A stretch of 24,794 nt of DNA, from assembly GCF_000003605.2 (NCBI RefSeq), contig NW_003144268.1:1-24794 (forward strand), in the 5' to 3' direction. Positions 11,663-23,370 of this stretch are shown one piece after another (position 1 is the stretch's first letter; every line of letters begins with the position of its first letter). The notes beneath the pieces were generated by a model. The model saw only the letters and a program-made list of their open reading frames with translations, searched no databases and had not been told where the DNA came from. This DNA is from Saccoglossus kowalevskii (lineage: Eukaryota; Hemichordata; Enteropneusta; Harrimaniidae). Position numbers and translations under genes: made by a program.

Positions 11663-11956
11663 GAAACACGTAACACTGAGTCAGGGATTTACCAAAAGGG
11701 CAACAATGCATGTAACACGTAACACTGAGTCAGGGATTTAACAAAAGGGCAACAATGCATGTAACATGTGACACTGAGTCAGGGATTTACCAAAAGGGCA
11801 ACAATGCATGAAACACGTAACACTGAGTCAGGGATTTACCAAAAGGGCAACAATGCATGTAACACGTAACACTGAGTCAGGGATTTAACAAAAGGGCAAC
11901 AATGCATGTAACATGTAACACTGAGTCAGGGATTTACCAAAAGGGCAACAATGCAT
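11663..11956 (+). repeat. Tandem 3-monomer duplication carrying GAAACACG
   Basis: GAAACACG at 11663 and again at 11810 are exactly 147 bp apart. Each is followed by a CACGTAAC unit and then a TTTAACAAAA unit, so a 3-monomer set occurs twice in a row. The same ordered trio also occurs once each from about 8281, 9850, 21077 and 24505; in the last, CACG in the second unit has become CAAG. Confidence 0.8.
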
Positions 11957-13740
11957 GTAACATGTAACACTGAGTCAGGGATTTACCAAAAGGACAACAA
12001 TGCATGTAACATGTAACACTGAGTCAGGGATTTACCAAAATGGCAACAATGCATGTAAACATGTGGCACTGAGTCAGGGATTTACCAAAAGGACAACAAT
12101 GCATGTAACATGTAACACTGAGTCAGGGATTTACCAAAAGGGCAACAATGCATGTAACATGTGACACTGAGTCAGGGATTTACCAAAAGGGCAACAATGC
12201 ATGTAACATGTAACACTGAGTACGGGATTTACCAAAATGGCAACAATGCATGTAACATGTGACACTGAGTCAGGGATTTACCAAAATGGCAACAATGCAT
12301 GTAACATGTGACACTGAGTCAGGGATTTACCAAAAGGGCAACAATGCATGTAACATGTGGCACTGAGTCAGGGATTTACCAAAAGGACAACAATGCATGT
12401 AACATGTTACACTGAGTCAGGGATTTACCAAAAGGGCAACAATGCATGTAACATGTGACACTGAGTCAGAGATTTACCAAAAGGACAACAATGCATGTAA
12501 CATGTAACACTGAGTCAGGGATTTACCAAAAGGGCAACAATGCATGTAACATGTGACACTGAGTCAGGGATTTACCAAAAGGACAACAATGCATGTAACA
12601 TGTGACACTGAGTCAGGGATTTACCAAAAGGGCAACAATGCATGTAACATGTAACACTGAGTCAGGGATTTACCAAAAGGGCAACAATGCATGTAACATG
12701 TGACACAGAGTCAGGGATTTACCAAAAGGGCAACAATGCATGTAACACGTAACACTGAGTCAGGGATTTAACAAAAGGGCAACAAAGCATGTAACATGTG
12801 ACACTGAGTCAGAGATTTACCAAAAGGGCAACAATGCATGTAACATGTAACACTGAGTACGGGATTTACCAAAAGGACAACAATGCATGTAACATGTGAC
12901 ACTGAGTCAGAGATCTACCAAAAGGGCAACAATGCATCCAACATGTAACACTGAGTACGGGATTTACCAAAAGGACAACAATGCATGTAACATGTGACAC
13001 TGAGTCAGGGATTTACCATAAGGACAACAATGCATGTAACATGTGACACTGAGTCAGGGATTTACCAAAAGGACAACAATGCATGTAACATGTGACACTG
13101 AGTCAGGGATTTACCAAAATGTCAACAATGCATGTAAAATGTGGCACTGGGTCAGGGATTTACCAAAATGGCAACAATGCATGTAAAATGTGACACTGAG
13201 TCAGGGATTTACCAAAAGGACATCAATGCATGTAAAATGTGGCACTTAGTCAGGGATTTACCAAAAGGACAACAATGCATGTAACATGTAACACTGAGTC
13301 AGGGATTTACCAAAAGGGCAACAATGCATGTAACATGTGACACTGAGTCAGGGATTTACCAAAAGGACAACAATGCATGTAACATGTAACACTGAGTCAG
13401 GGATTTACCAAAAGGGCAACAATGCATGTAACATGTGACACTGAGTCAGGGATTTACCAAAAGGACAACAATGCATGTAACATGTGACACTGAGTCAGGG
13501 ATTTACCAAAACGGCAACAATGCATGTAACATGTAACACTGAGTCAGGGATTTACCAAAAGGGCAACAATGCATGTAACATGTAACACTGAGTCAGGGAT
13601 TTACCAAAAGGGCAACAATGCATGTAACATGTAACACTGAGTCAGGGATTTACCAAAAGGGCAACAATGCATGTAACACGTGACACTGAGTCAGGGATTT
13701 AACAAAAGGGCAACAATGCATGTAACATGTGACACTGAGT

Positions 13741-14118
13741 ACGGGATTTACCAAAAGGGCAAGAATGCATGTAACATGTGACACTGAGTCAGGGATTTAC
13801 CAAAATGGCAACAATGCATGTAACATGTGGCACTGAGTCAGGGATTTACCAAAAGGACAACAATGCATGTAACATGTTACACTTAGTTACGGATTTACCA
13901 AAATGGCAACAATGCATGTAAAATGAGACACTGAGTCAGGGATTTACCAAAATGGCAACAATGCATGTAACATGTGGCACTGAGTCAGGGATTTACCAAA
14001 ATGGCAACAATGTATGTAACATGTGACACTGAGTCAGGAATTTACCAAAAGGACAACAATGCATGTAACATGTGACACTGAGTCAGGGATTTACCAAAAT
14101 GGCAACAATGCATGTAAA
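13741..14118 (+). repeat. Multi-monomer block D, copy 1 (recurs at 20074-20451)
   Basis: GAGTACGGG/GCAAGAATG, T/g, D with the rare TTACAC junction and TTAGTTACGG, then T units including CAATGTATG, recur at a constant 6333-bp offset (13741 with 20074, 13881 with 20214, 14051 with 20384). Differences are single bases: AATGAGAC against AATGTGACATTG, and TGTATG against TGTTTG. Confidence 0.85.
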
Positions 14119-14590
14119 ATGTGGCACTGAGTCAGGGATTTACCAAAATGGCAACAATGCATGTAACATGTGGCACTGAGTCAGGGATTTATCAAAATAG
14201 CAACAATGCATGTAACATGTGACACTGAGTCAGGGATTTACCAAAAGGACAACAATGCATGTGACACTGAGTCAGGGATTTACCAAAATGGCAACAATGC
14301 ATGTAACATGTGGCACTGAGTCAGGGATTTACCAAAAGGACAACAATGCATGTAACATGTGACACTTAGTTAGGGATTTACCAAAATGGCAACAATGCAT
14401 GTAAAATGTGACACTGAGTCAGGGATTTACCAAAATGGCAACAATGCATGTAACATGTGGCACTGAGTCAGGGATTTACCAAAAGGACAACAATGCATGT
14501 AACATGTGACACTGAGTCAGGGATTTACCAAAATGGCAACAATGCATGTAAAATGTGACACTGACTCAGGGATTTACCAAAAGGACAACA
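14091..14590 (+). repeat. Multi-monomer block C, copy 1 (recurs at 19404-19903)
   Basis: The rare AAAATAGC centre, a 42-bp monomer (14257), the TTAGTTAGG marker (14366) and the following T/md, T/g, D/d, T/md, D/d series recur 5313 bp downstream (42-bp monomer at 19570, marker at 19679). Here the unit before AAAATAGC reads TTTATC, as in block A, while the copy at 19500 reads TTTACC. Blocks A and C are therefore related, and the module of short monomer plus marker is older than either pair. Confidence 0.85.
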
Positions 14591-15190
14591 ATGCATGTAA
14601 CATGTGACACTGAGTCAGGGATTTACCAAAATGGCAACAATGCATGTAACATGTGACACTGAGTCAGGGATTTACCAAAAGGACATCAATGCATGTAAAA
14701 TGTGGCACTTAGTCAGGGATTTACCAAAAGGACAACAATGCATGTAACATGTAACACTGAGTCAGGGATTTACCAAAATGGCAACAATGCATGTAACATG
14801 TGGCACTGAGTCAGGGATTTACCAAAAGGGCAACAATGCATGTAACATGTAACACTGAGTCAGGGATTTACCAAAACGGCAACAATGCATGTAACATGTA
14901 ACTCTGAGTCAGGGATTTACCAAAAGGGCAACAATGCATGTAACATGTAACACTGAGTCAGGGATTTACCAAAAGGACAACAATGCATGTAACATGTGAC
15001 ACTGAGTCAGGGATTTACCAAAATGGCAACAATGCATGTAACATGTGACATGAGTCAGGGATTTACCAAAAGGACAACAATGCATGTGACACTGAGTCAG
15101 GGATTTACCAAAATGGCAACAATGTATGTAACATGTGGCACTGAGTCAGGGATTTACCAAAAGGACAACAATGCATGTAACATGTGACAC

Positions 15191-15705
15191 TTAGTTAGGG
15201 ATTTACCAAAATGGCAACAATGCATGTAACATGTGGCACTGAGTCAGGGATTTACCAAAAGGACAACAATGCATGTAACATGTGACACTGAGTCAGGGAT
15301 TTACCAAAATGGCAACAATGCATGTAAAATGTGGCACTGAGTCAGGGATTTACCAAAATGGCAACAATGCATGTAACATGTGACACTGAGTCAGGGATTT
15401 ACCAAAAGGACATCAATGCATGTAAAATGTGGCACTTAGTCAGGGATTTACCAAAAGGACAACAATGCATGTAACATGTAACACTGAGTCAGGGATTTAC
15501 CAAAAGGGCAACAATGCATGTAACATGTGACACTGAGTCAGGGATTTACCAAAAGGACAACAATGCATATAACATGTAACACTGAGTCAGGGATTTACCA
15601 AAAGGGCAACAATGCATGTAACATGTGACACTGAGTTAGAGATTTACCAAAAGGACAACAATGCATGTAACATGTGACACTGAGTCAGGGATTTACCAAA
15701 ATGAC
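15191..15705 (+). repeat. Multi-monomer block B, copy 2
   Basis: Same order as 5016-5530 at an offset of 10,175 bp. Unlike copy 1, this copy has a 42-bp monomer (15082) 109 bp upstream of its TTAGTTAGG marker, so the 5' boundary of the shared block lies close to the marker. Private changes include CATATAAC near 15568 and GTTAGAG at 15636. Confidence 0.85.
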
Positions 15706-16017
15706 AACAATGCATGTAACATGTGGTACTGAGTCAGAGATTTACCAAAATGGCAACAATGCATGTAACATGTGACACTGAGTCAGGGATTTACCAAAAG
15801 GACATCAATGCATGTAAAATGTGGCACTTAGTCAGGGATTTACCAAAATGGCAACAATGCATGTAACATGTGGCACTGGGTCAGGGATTTACCAAAACGG
15901 CAACAATGCATCCAACATGTGACACTGAGTCAGGGATTTACCAAAAGGACAACAATGCATGTAACATGTGACACTGAATCAGGGATTTACCAAAAGGACA
16001 ACAATGCATGTAACATG

Positions 16018-16195
16018 TAACACTGAGTTAGGGATTTACCAAAAGGGCAAGAATGCATGTAAAATGTGACACTGAGTCAGGGATTTACCAAAAGGGCAAC
16101 AATGCATGTAACATGTGACACTGAGTCAGGTATTTACCAAAAGGGCAAGAATGCATGTAACATGTAACACTGAGTCAGGAGATTTACCAAAATGG
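16018..16195 (+). repeat. Paralogue of the 3' part of the 392-bp unit
   Basis: GTTAGGG, GCAAGAATG with AAAATGT, a G/d unit, GTCAGGTATTT and a second GCAAGAATG occur in the same order as in 22423-22571, offset 6395 bp at the start. Here the last junction reads GAGTCAGGAGA, where the 392-bp unit has GAGTAGGAGA. The form here is closer to the consensus and probably ancestral. Confidence 0.75.
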
Positions 16196-16398
16196 CAACA
16201 ATGCATGTAAAATGTGACACTGAGTCAGGGATTAAACAAAAGGGCAACAATGCATGTAACATGTGACACTGAGTCAGGGATTTACCAAAAGGACAACATT
16301 GCATGTAACATGTAACACTGAGTCAGGGATTTACCAAAAGGGCAACAATGCATGTAACATGTAACACTGAGTCAGGGATTTACCAAAAGGACAACAAT

Positions 16399-16950
16399 GC
16401 ATGTGACACTGAGTCAGGGATTTACCAAAATGGCAACAATGCATGTAACATGTGGCACTGAGTCTGGGATTTACCAAAAGGACAACAATGCATGTAACAT
16501 GTGACACTTAGTTAGGGATTTACCAAAATGGCAACAATGCATGTAAAATGTGACACTGAGTCAGGGATTTACCAAAATGGCAACAATGCATGTAACATGT
16601 GGCACTGAGTCAGGGATTTACCAAAAGGACAACAATGCATGTAACATGTGACACTGAGTCAGGGATTTACCAAAATGGCAACAATGCATGTAACATGTGG
16701 CACTGAGTCAGGGATTTACCAAAAGGACAACAATGCATGTAACATGTGACACTTAGTTAGGGATTTACCAAAATGGCAACAATGCATGTAAAATGTGACA
16801 CTGAGTCAGGGATTTACCAAAATGGCAACAATGCATGTAACATGTGGCACTGAGTCAGGGATTTACCAAAAGGACAACAATGCATGTAACATGTGACACT
16901 GAGTCAGGGATTTACCAAAATGGCAACAATGCATGTAAAATGTGGCACTG
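16399..16950 (+). repeat. T/D-rich block with two TTAGTTAGG markers five monomers apart
   Basis: A 42-bp monomer at 16399 is followed 109 bp later by a marker at 16508 and another at 16753, 245 bp (5 x 49) apart. Both markers are followed by T/md, T/g and D/d units, so a 5-monomer set has been tandemly duplicated locally. The second copy then continues into T/mg, T/d and a GACATC unit. Confidence 0.75.
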
Positions 16951-17180
16951 AGTCAGGATTTACCAAAATGGCAACAATGCATGTAACATGTGACACTGAG
17001 TCAGGATTTACCAAAAGGACATCAATGCATGTAAAATGTGCACTTATCAGGATTTACCAAAAGGACAACAATGCATGTAACATGTAACACTGAGTCAGGA
17101 TTTACCAAAGGGCAACAATGCATGTACATGTGACACTGAGTCAGGATTTACCAAAGGACATCATGCATGTAAATGTGACA
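16950..17180 (+). repeat. Densest cluster of 1-bp deletions
   Basis: Nearly every unit here is shortened: GTCAGGATTT repeatedly, AAAATGTGCACTTATCAGG, ACCAAAGGGC, GCATGTACATG, ACCAAAGGACATCATGC and TGTAAATGTG. Intact monomers resume at about 17185. The T/mg, T/d, GACATC, D/n, G/d order is still legible and matches block B, so this is a degraded or miscalled version of ordinary array. It produces a spurious open frame at about 16893-17087. Confidence 0.8.
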
Positions 17181-18359
17181 CTTAGTCAGGGATTTACCAA
17201 AAGGGCAACAATGCATGTAACATGTAACACTGAGTCAGGGATTTACCAAAAGGGCAACAATGCATGTAACATGTAACACTGAGTCAGGGATTTACCAAAA
17301 GGGCAACAATGCATGTAACACGTAACACTGAGTCAAGGATTTAACAAAAGGGCAACAATGCATGTAACATGTGACACTGAGTCAGGGATTTACCAAAAGG
17401 GCAACAATGCATGTAACATGTAACACTGATTACGGGATTTACCAAAAGGGCAACAATGCATGTAACATGTGACACTGATTCAGGGATTTACCAAAATGGC
17501 AACAATGCATGTAACATGTGGCACTGATTCAGGGATTTACCAAAAGGACAACAATGCATGTAACATGTAACACTGAATCAGGGATTTACCAAAAGGACAA
17601 CAATGCATGTAACATGTAACACTGAATCATGGATTTACCAAAAGGGCAACAATGCATGTAACATGTGACACTGAATCAGGGATTTACCAAAAGGACAACA
17701 CTGCATGTAACATGTAACACTGACTCAAGGATTTACCAAAAGGACAACAATGCATGAAACATGTGACACTGAGTCAGGGATTTACCAAAAGGGCAACAAT
17801 GCATGTAACATGTAACACTGAGTCAGGAATTTACCAAAACAGCAACAATGCATGTAAACATGTAACACTGAGTCAGGGATTTACCAAAAGGGCAACAATG
17901 CATGTAACATGTAACACTGAGTCAGGGATTTACCAAAAGGACAACAATGCATGTAACATGTAACACTGAGTCAGGGATTTACCAAAATGGCAACAATGCA
18001 TCCAACATGTGACACTGAGTCAGGGATTTACCAAAATGGCAACAATGCATGTAACATGTGACACTGAGTCAGGGATTTACCAAAAGGACAACAATGCATG
18101 TAACATGTGGCACTGAGTCAGGGATTTACCAAAATGGCAACAATGCATCCAACATGTGGCACTGAGTCAGGGATTTACCAAAAGGACAACAATGCATGTA
18201 ACATGTGACACTGAGTCAGAGATTTACCAAAAGGGCAAGAATGCATGTAACATGTAACACTGAGTCAGGGATTTACCAAAATGGCAACAATGCATGTAAC
18301 ATGTGGCACTGAGTCAGGGATTTACCAAAAGGGCAACAATGCATGTAACGCGTAACACT

Positions 18360-18530
18360 GAGTCAGGATTTACCAAAAGGACAACAATGCATGTAACATG
18401 TGGCACTGAGTCAGGATTTACCAAAATGGCAACAATGCATCCAACATGTGACACTGAGTCAGGAATTTACCAAAAGGGCAACAATGCATGTAATATGTAA
18501 TACTGAGTCAGGATTTACCAAAATGGCAAC
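18360..18530 (+). repeat. Cluster of 1-bp shortened monomers
   Basis: GTCAGGATTT with GG for GGG occurs three times in about 160 bp. Also present are a CGCGTAAC junction at about 18349, GCATCCAAC, and TAATATGTAATAC. Two overlapping forward frames (about 18303-18500 and 18400-18597) are open only because of these 48-bp units. Confidence 0.75.
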
Positions 18531-19403
18531 AATGCATGTAACATGTGGCACTGAGTCAGGGATTTACCAAAAGGACAACAATGCATGTAACATGTGACAC
18601 TGAGTCAGGGATTTACCAAAATGGCAACAATGCATGTAAAATGTGGCACTGAGTCAGGGATTTACCAAAATGGCAACAATGCATGTAACATGTGACACTG
18701 AGTCAGGGATTTACCAAAAGGACAACAATGCATGTAACATGTGGCACTGAGTCAGGGATTTACCAAAATGGCAACAATGCATGTAACATGTGACACTGAG
18801 TCAGGGATTTACCAAAAGGACAACAATGCATGTAACATGTAACACTGAGTCAGGGATTTACCAAAAGGGCAACAATGCATGTAACATGTGACACTGAGTC
18901 AGGGATTTACCAAAAGGACAACAATGCATGTAACATGTAACACTGAGTCAGGGATTTACCAAAAGGGCAACAATGCATGTAACATGTGGCACTGTGTCAG
19001 GGATTTACCAAAATGGCAACAATGCATCCAACATGTGACACTGAGTCAGGGATTTACCAAAAAGGCAACAATGCATGTAACATGTAACACTGAGTCAGGG
19101 ATTTACCAAAATGGCAACAATGCATGTAACATGTGGCACTGAGTAAGGGATTTACCAAAAGGGCAACAATGCATGTAACACGTAACACTGAGTCAGGGAT
19201 TTACCAAAAGGACAACAATGCATGTAACATGTAACATGTAACACTGAGTCAGGGATTTACCAAAATGGCAACAATGCATGTAAAATGTGGCACTGAGTCA
19301 GGGATTTACCAAAATGGCAACAATGCATGTAACATGTGACACTGAGTCAGGGATTTACCAAAAGGACAACAATGCATGTAACATGTGACACTGAGTCAGG
19401 GAT

Positions 19404-19903
19404 TTACCAAAATGGCAACAATGCATGTAAAATGTGGCACTGAATCAGGGATTTACCAAAATGGCAACAATGCATGTAACATGTGGCACTGAGTCAGGGA
19501 TTTACCAAAATAGCAACAATGCATGTAACATGTGACACTGAGTCAGGGATTTACCAAAAGGACAACAATGCATGTGACACTGAGTCAGGGATTTACCAAA
19601 ATGGCAACAATGCATGTAACATGTGGCACTGAGTCAGGGATTTACCAAAAGGACAACAATGCATGTAACATGTGACACTTAGTTAGGGATTTACCAAAAT
19701 GGCAACAATGCATGTAAAATGTGACACTGAGTCAGGGATTTACCAAAATGGCAACAATGCATGTAACATGTGGCACTGAGTCAGGGATTTACCAAAAGGA
19801 CAACAATGCATGTAACATGTGACACTGAGTCAGGGATTTACCAAAATGGCAACAATGCATGTAAAATGTGACACTGAGTCAGGGATTTACCAAAAGGACA
19901 ACA
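19404..19903 (+). repeat. Multi-monomer block C, copy 2
   Basis: Copy of 14091-14590 at an offset of 5313 bp, with AAAATAGC at about 19507, the 42-bp monomer at 19570 and the marker at 19679. One junction reads GAATCAGGG here. The match ends after a D/d unit, where CTTAGTCAGGGATTTGCC begins. Confidence 0.85.
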
Positions 19904-19974
19904 ATGCATGTAACATGTGACACTTAGTCAGGGATTTGCCAAAAGGACAACAATGCATGTCACATGTAACACTG

Positions 19975-20035
19975 AGTCAGGATTTACCAAAATGGCAACA
20001 ATGCATGTAAAATGTGACACTGAGTCAGGATTTAC
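19975..20035 (+). repeat. Small cluster of 1-bp shortened monomers
   Basis: Two successive units read GTCAGGATTT, and a nearby junction reads GTCACATGT. These produce an open frame at about 19917-20114 that is otherwise indistinguishable from translated array. Confidence 0.7.
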
Positions 20036-20073
20036 CAAAATGGCAACAATGCATGTAACATGTGACACTGAGT

Positions 20074-20451
20074 ACGGGATTTACCAAAAGGGCAAGAATG
20101 CATGTAACATGTGACACTGACTCAGGGATTTACCAAAATGGCAACAATGCATGTAACATGTGGCACTGAGTCAGGGATTTACCAAAAGGACAACAATGCA
20201 TGTAACATGTTACACTTAGTTACGGATTTACCAAAATGGCAACAATGCATGTAAAATGTGACATTGAGTCAGGGATTTACCAAAATGGCAACAATGCATG
20301 TAACATGTGGCACTGAGTCAGGGATTTACCAAAATGGCAACAATGTTTGTAACATGTGACACTGAGTCAGGGATTTACCAAAAGGACAACAATGCATGTA
20401 ACATGTGACACTGAGTCAGGGATTTACCAAAATGGCAACAATGCATGTAAC
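20074..20451 (+). repeat. Multi-monomer block D, copy 2
   Basis: Copy of 13741-14118 at an offset of 6333 bp, including the rare TTACAC/TTAGTTACGG combination. It lies directly downstream of block C copy 2, whereas copy 1 of D lies directly upstream of copy 1 of C. The two blocks have therefore been reordered as well as copied. Confidence 0.8.
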
Positions 20452-20754
20452 ATGTGACACTGAGTCAGGGATTTACCAAAACGGCAACAATGCATGTAAC
20501 ATGTAACACTGAGTCAGGGATTTACCAAAAGGGCAACAATGCATGTAACATGTAACACTGAGTCAGGGATTTACCAAAAGGGCAACAATGCATGTAACAT
20601 GTAACACTGAGTCAGGGATTTACCAAAAGGGCAACAATGCATGTAACACGTGACACTGAGTCAGGGATTTAACAAAAGGGCAACAATGCATGTAAAATGT
20701 GACACTGAGTCAGGGATTTACCAAAATGGCAACAATGCATGTAACATGTGACAC

Positions 20755-21040
20755 TGAGTCAGGATTTACCAAAAGGACATCAATGCATGTAAAATGTGGC
20801 ACTTAGTCAGGGAATTACCAAAAGGACACATGCATGTAACATGTAACACTGAGTCAGGATTTACCAAAGGGCACAATGCATGTACATGTGACACTGAGTC
20901 AGAGATTTACCAAAAGGGCATGATTGCATGTAACATGTGGCATTGAGTCAGGGATTACCAAAAGGACAACAATGCATGTAAACATGTGGCACTGAGTCAG
21001 AGATTTACCAAAAGGGCAACAATGCATGTAACATGCGAAA
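20755..21040 (+). repeat. Diverged stretch with 1-bp indels and point changes
   Basis: Shortened units (GTCAGGATTT, AAAGGACACATGC, ACCAAAGGGCACAATGC, GCATGTACATG) are followed by substitutions not seen in most of the array: GGGCATGATTGC, GGCATTGAG, GGGATTACC, GTAAACATG and ATGCGAAATTGAG. Part of this series, namely GGGCATGA, GGCATTGAG and then GAAACACG, reappears near 24295-24505. Confidence 0.7.
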
Positions 21041-21076
21041 TTGAGTCAGGGATTTACCAAAATGGCAACAATGCAT

Positions 21077-21390
21077 GAAACACGTAACACTGAGTCAGGG
21101 ATTTACCAAAAGGGCAACAATGCATGTAACACGTAACACTGAGTCAGGGATTTAACAAAAGGGCAACAATGCATGTAACATGTGACACTGAGTCAGGGAT
21201 TTACCAAAAGGACAACAATGCATGTAACATGTAAACACTGAGTCAGGGATTTACCAAAAGAGCAACAATGCATGTAACATGTGACACTGAGTCAGGGATT
21301 TACCAAAAGGACAACAATGCATGTAACATGTAACACTGAGTCAGGGATTTACCAAAAGGGCAACAATGCATGTAACATGTGACACTGAGT
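21077..21390 (+). repeat. Multi-monomer block G, copy 1 (recurs at 24505-24794)
   Basis: GAAACACG, then CACGTAAC, TTTAACAAAA, a D/n unit, AAAAGAGC, D/n and G recur at an offset of 3427-3428 bp (GAAACACG at 21077 and 24505; AAAAGAGC at 21260 and 24687). The 1-bp change in offset comes from an extra A in GTAAACACTG here. The downstream copy carries CATTGAG in place of several CACTGAG, so it has diverged or been converted separately. Confidence 0.8.
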
Positions 21391-22190
21391 CAGGGATTTA
21401 CCAAAAGGACAACAATGCATGTAACATGTGACACTGAGTCAGGGATTTACCAAAAGGCCAACAATGCATGTAACATATAATACTGAGTCAGGGATTTACC
21501 AAAAGGGCAACAATGCATGTAACATGTAACACTGAGTCAGGGATTTACCAAAAGGGCAACAATGCATGTAACATGTAACACTGAGTACAGGAGATTTTAC
21601 CAAAAGGACAACAATGCATGTAACATGTAACACTGAGTTAGGGATTTACCAAATATGGCAACAATGCATGTAACATGTGGCACTGAGTCTCTGATTTACC
21701 AAAAGGGCAACAATGCATGTAACATGTAACACTGAGTCAGGGATTTATCAAAAGGGCAATAATGCATGTAACATGTAACACTGAGTCAGGGATTTACCAA
21801 AAGGGCAACAATGCATGTAACACGTAACACTGAGTCAGGGATTTAACAAAAGGGCAACAATGCATGTAACATGTGACACTGAGTCAGGGATTTACCAAAA
21901 GAGCAACAATGCATGTAACATGTGACACTGAGTCAGGGATTTACCAAAAGGACAACAATGCATGTAACATGTGACTCTGAGTCAGGGATTTACCAAAAGG
22001 GCAACAATGCATGTAACATGTGACACTGAGTCAGGGATTTACCAAAAGGACAACAATGCATGTAACATGTGACACTGAGTCAGGGATTTACCAAAAGGAC
22101 AACAATGCATGTAACATGTGACACTGAGTCAGGGATTTACCAAAATGGCAACAATGCATGTAACATGTGACACTGAGTCAGGGATTTACC

Positions 22191-22582
22191 AAAAAGGCAA
22201 CAATGCATGTAACATGTGACACTGAGTCAGAGATTTACCAAAAGGACAACAATGCATGTAACATGTGACACTGAGTCAGGGATTTACCAAAAGGACAACA
22301 ATGCATGTAACATGTGACACTGAGTCAGGGATTTACCAAAAAGGCAACAATGCATGTAACATGTGACACTGAGTCAGAGATTTACCAAAAGGGCAACAAT
22401 GCATGTAACATGTAACACTGAGTTAGGGATTTACCAAAAGGGCAAGAATGCATGTAAAATGTGACACTGAGTCAGGGATTTACCAAAAGGGCAACAATGC
22501 ATGTAACATGTTACACTGAGTCAGGTATTTACCAAAAGGGCAAGAATGCATGTAACATGTAACTCTGAGTAGGAGATTTACC
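22191..22582 (+). repeat. 392-bp higher-order unit, copy 1 (8 monomers)
   Basis: The unit runs from one A5-GGC centre to the next A5-GGC that follows GAGTAGGAGA. It comprises eight 49-bp monomers with a distinctive order: A5-GGC/d, AGAG-D/d, D/d, A5-GGC/d, AGAG-G/n, GTTAG-GCAAG/md, G and GGTATTT-GCAAG/n. The immediately following 392 bp repeat it. I see only two differences between copies: TTACAC (22510) against GACAC, and AACTCTGAG (22563) against AACACTGAG. Confidence 0.92.
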
Positions 22583-22974
22583 AAAAAGGCAACAATGCAT
22601 GTAACATGTGACACTGAGTCAGAGATTTACCAAAAGGACAACAATGCATGTAACATGTGACACTGAGTCAGGGATTTACCAAAAGGACAACAATGCATGT
22701 AACATGTGACACTGAGTCAGGGATTTACCAAAAAGGCAACAATGCATGTAACATGTGACACTGAGTCAGAGATTTACCAAAAGGGCAACAATGCATGTAA
22801 CATGTAACACTGAGTTAGGGATTTACCAAAAGGGCAAGAATGCATGTAAAATGTGACACTGAGTCAGGGATTTACCAAAAGGGCAACAATGCATGTAACA
22901 TGTGACACTGAGTCAGGTATTTACCAAAAGGGCAAGAATGCATGTAACATGTAACACTGAGTAGGAGATTTACC
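22583..22974 (+). repeat. 392-bp higher-order unit, copy 2 (8 monomers)
   Basis: Direct tandem copy of 22191-22582, with GAGTAGGAGA at 22963 against 22571 (exactly 392 = 8 x 49 apart). About 390 of 392 bases match. A third copy starts at 22975 (A5-GGC, then AGAG-D) but departs after the AAAATGT junction near 23044. This is the youngest large event visible in the window. Confidence 0.92.
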
Positions 22975-23254
22975 AAAAAGGCAACAATGCATGTAACATG
23001 TGACACTGAGTCAGAGATTTACCAAAAGGACAACAATGCATGTAAAATGTGACACTGAGTCAGGGATTTACCAAAATGGCAACAATGCATGTAACATGTG
23101 GCACTGAGTCAGGGATTTACCAAAATGGCAACAATGCATGTAACATGTGACACTGAGTCAGGGATTTACCAAAAGGACAACAATGCATGTAACATGTGGC
23201 ACTGAGTCAGGGATTTACCAAAATGGCAACAATGCATCCAACATGTGGCACTGA

Positions 23255-23370
23255 GTCAGGATTTACCAAAAGGACAACAATGCATGTAACATGTAACACT
23301 GAGTACGGGATTTACCAAAAGGCAAGAATGCATGTAACATGTGACACTGAGTCAGGATTTACCAAAATGG
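23255..23370 (+). repeat. Cluster of 1-bp shortened monomers
   Basis: GTCAGGATTT twice and AAAAGGCAAGAATG with GG for GGG give 48-bp units after a GCATCCAAC unit. The order T/ccaac, D, GAGTACGGG/GCAAG, T/md is otherwise normal for the array. An 81-codon frame at about 23196-23441 is an artefact of these shortened units. Confidence 0.7.

Noticed and set aside
18888-19142. Longest open frame in the window, 84 codons
   Set aside because: It runs through three successive frames of the monomer and stays open because one junction reads CACTGTGTC in place of the TGA-containing form. It is a repeat translation, not a gene.
21590-21700. Possible array junction at GAGTACAGGAGATTTTACC and CAAATATGGC
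   Set aside because: The monomer register and unit order continue on both sides, and GAGTCTCTG downstream also occurs near 8101 in the same context. It is a variant block, not a boundary.
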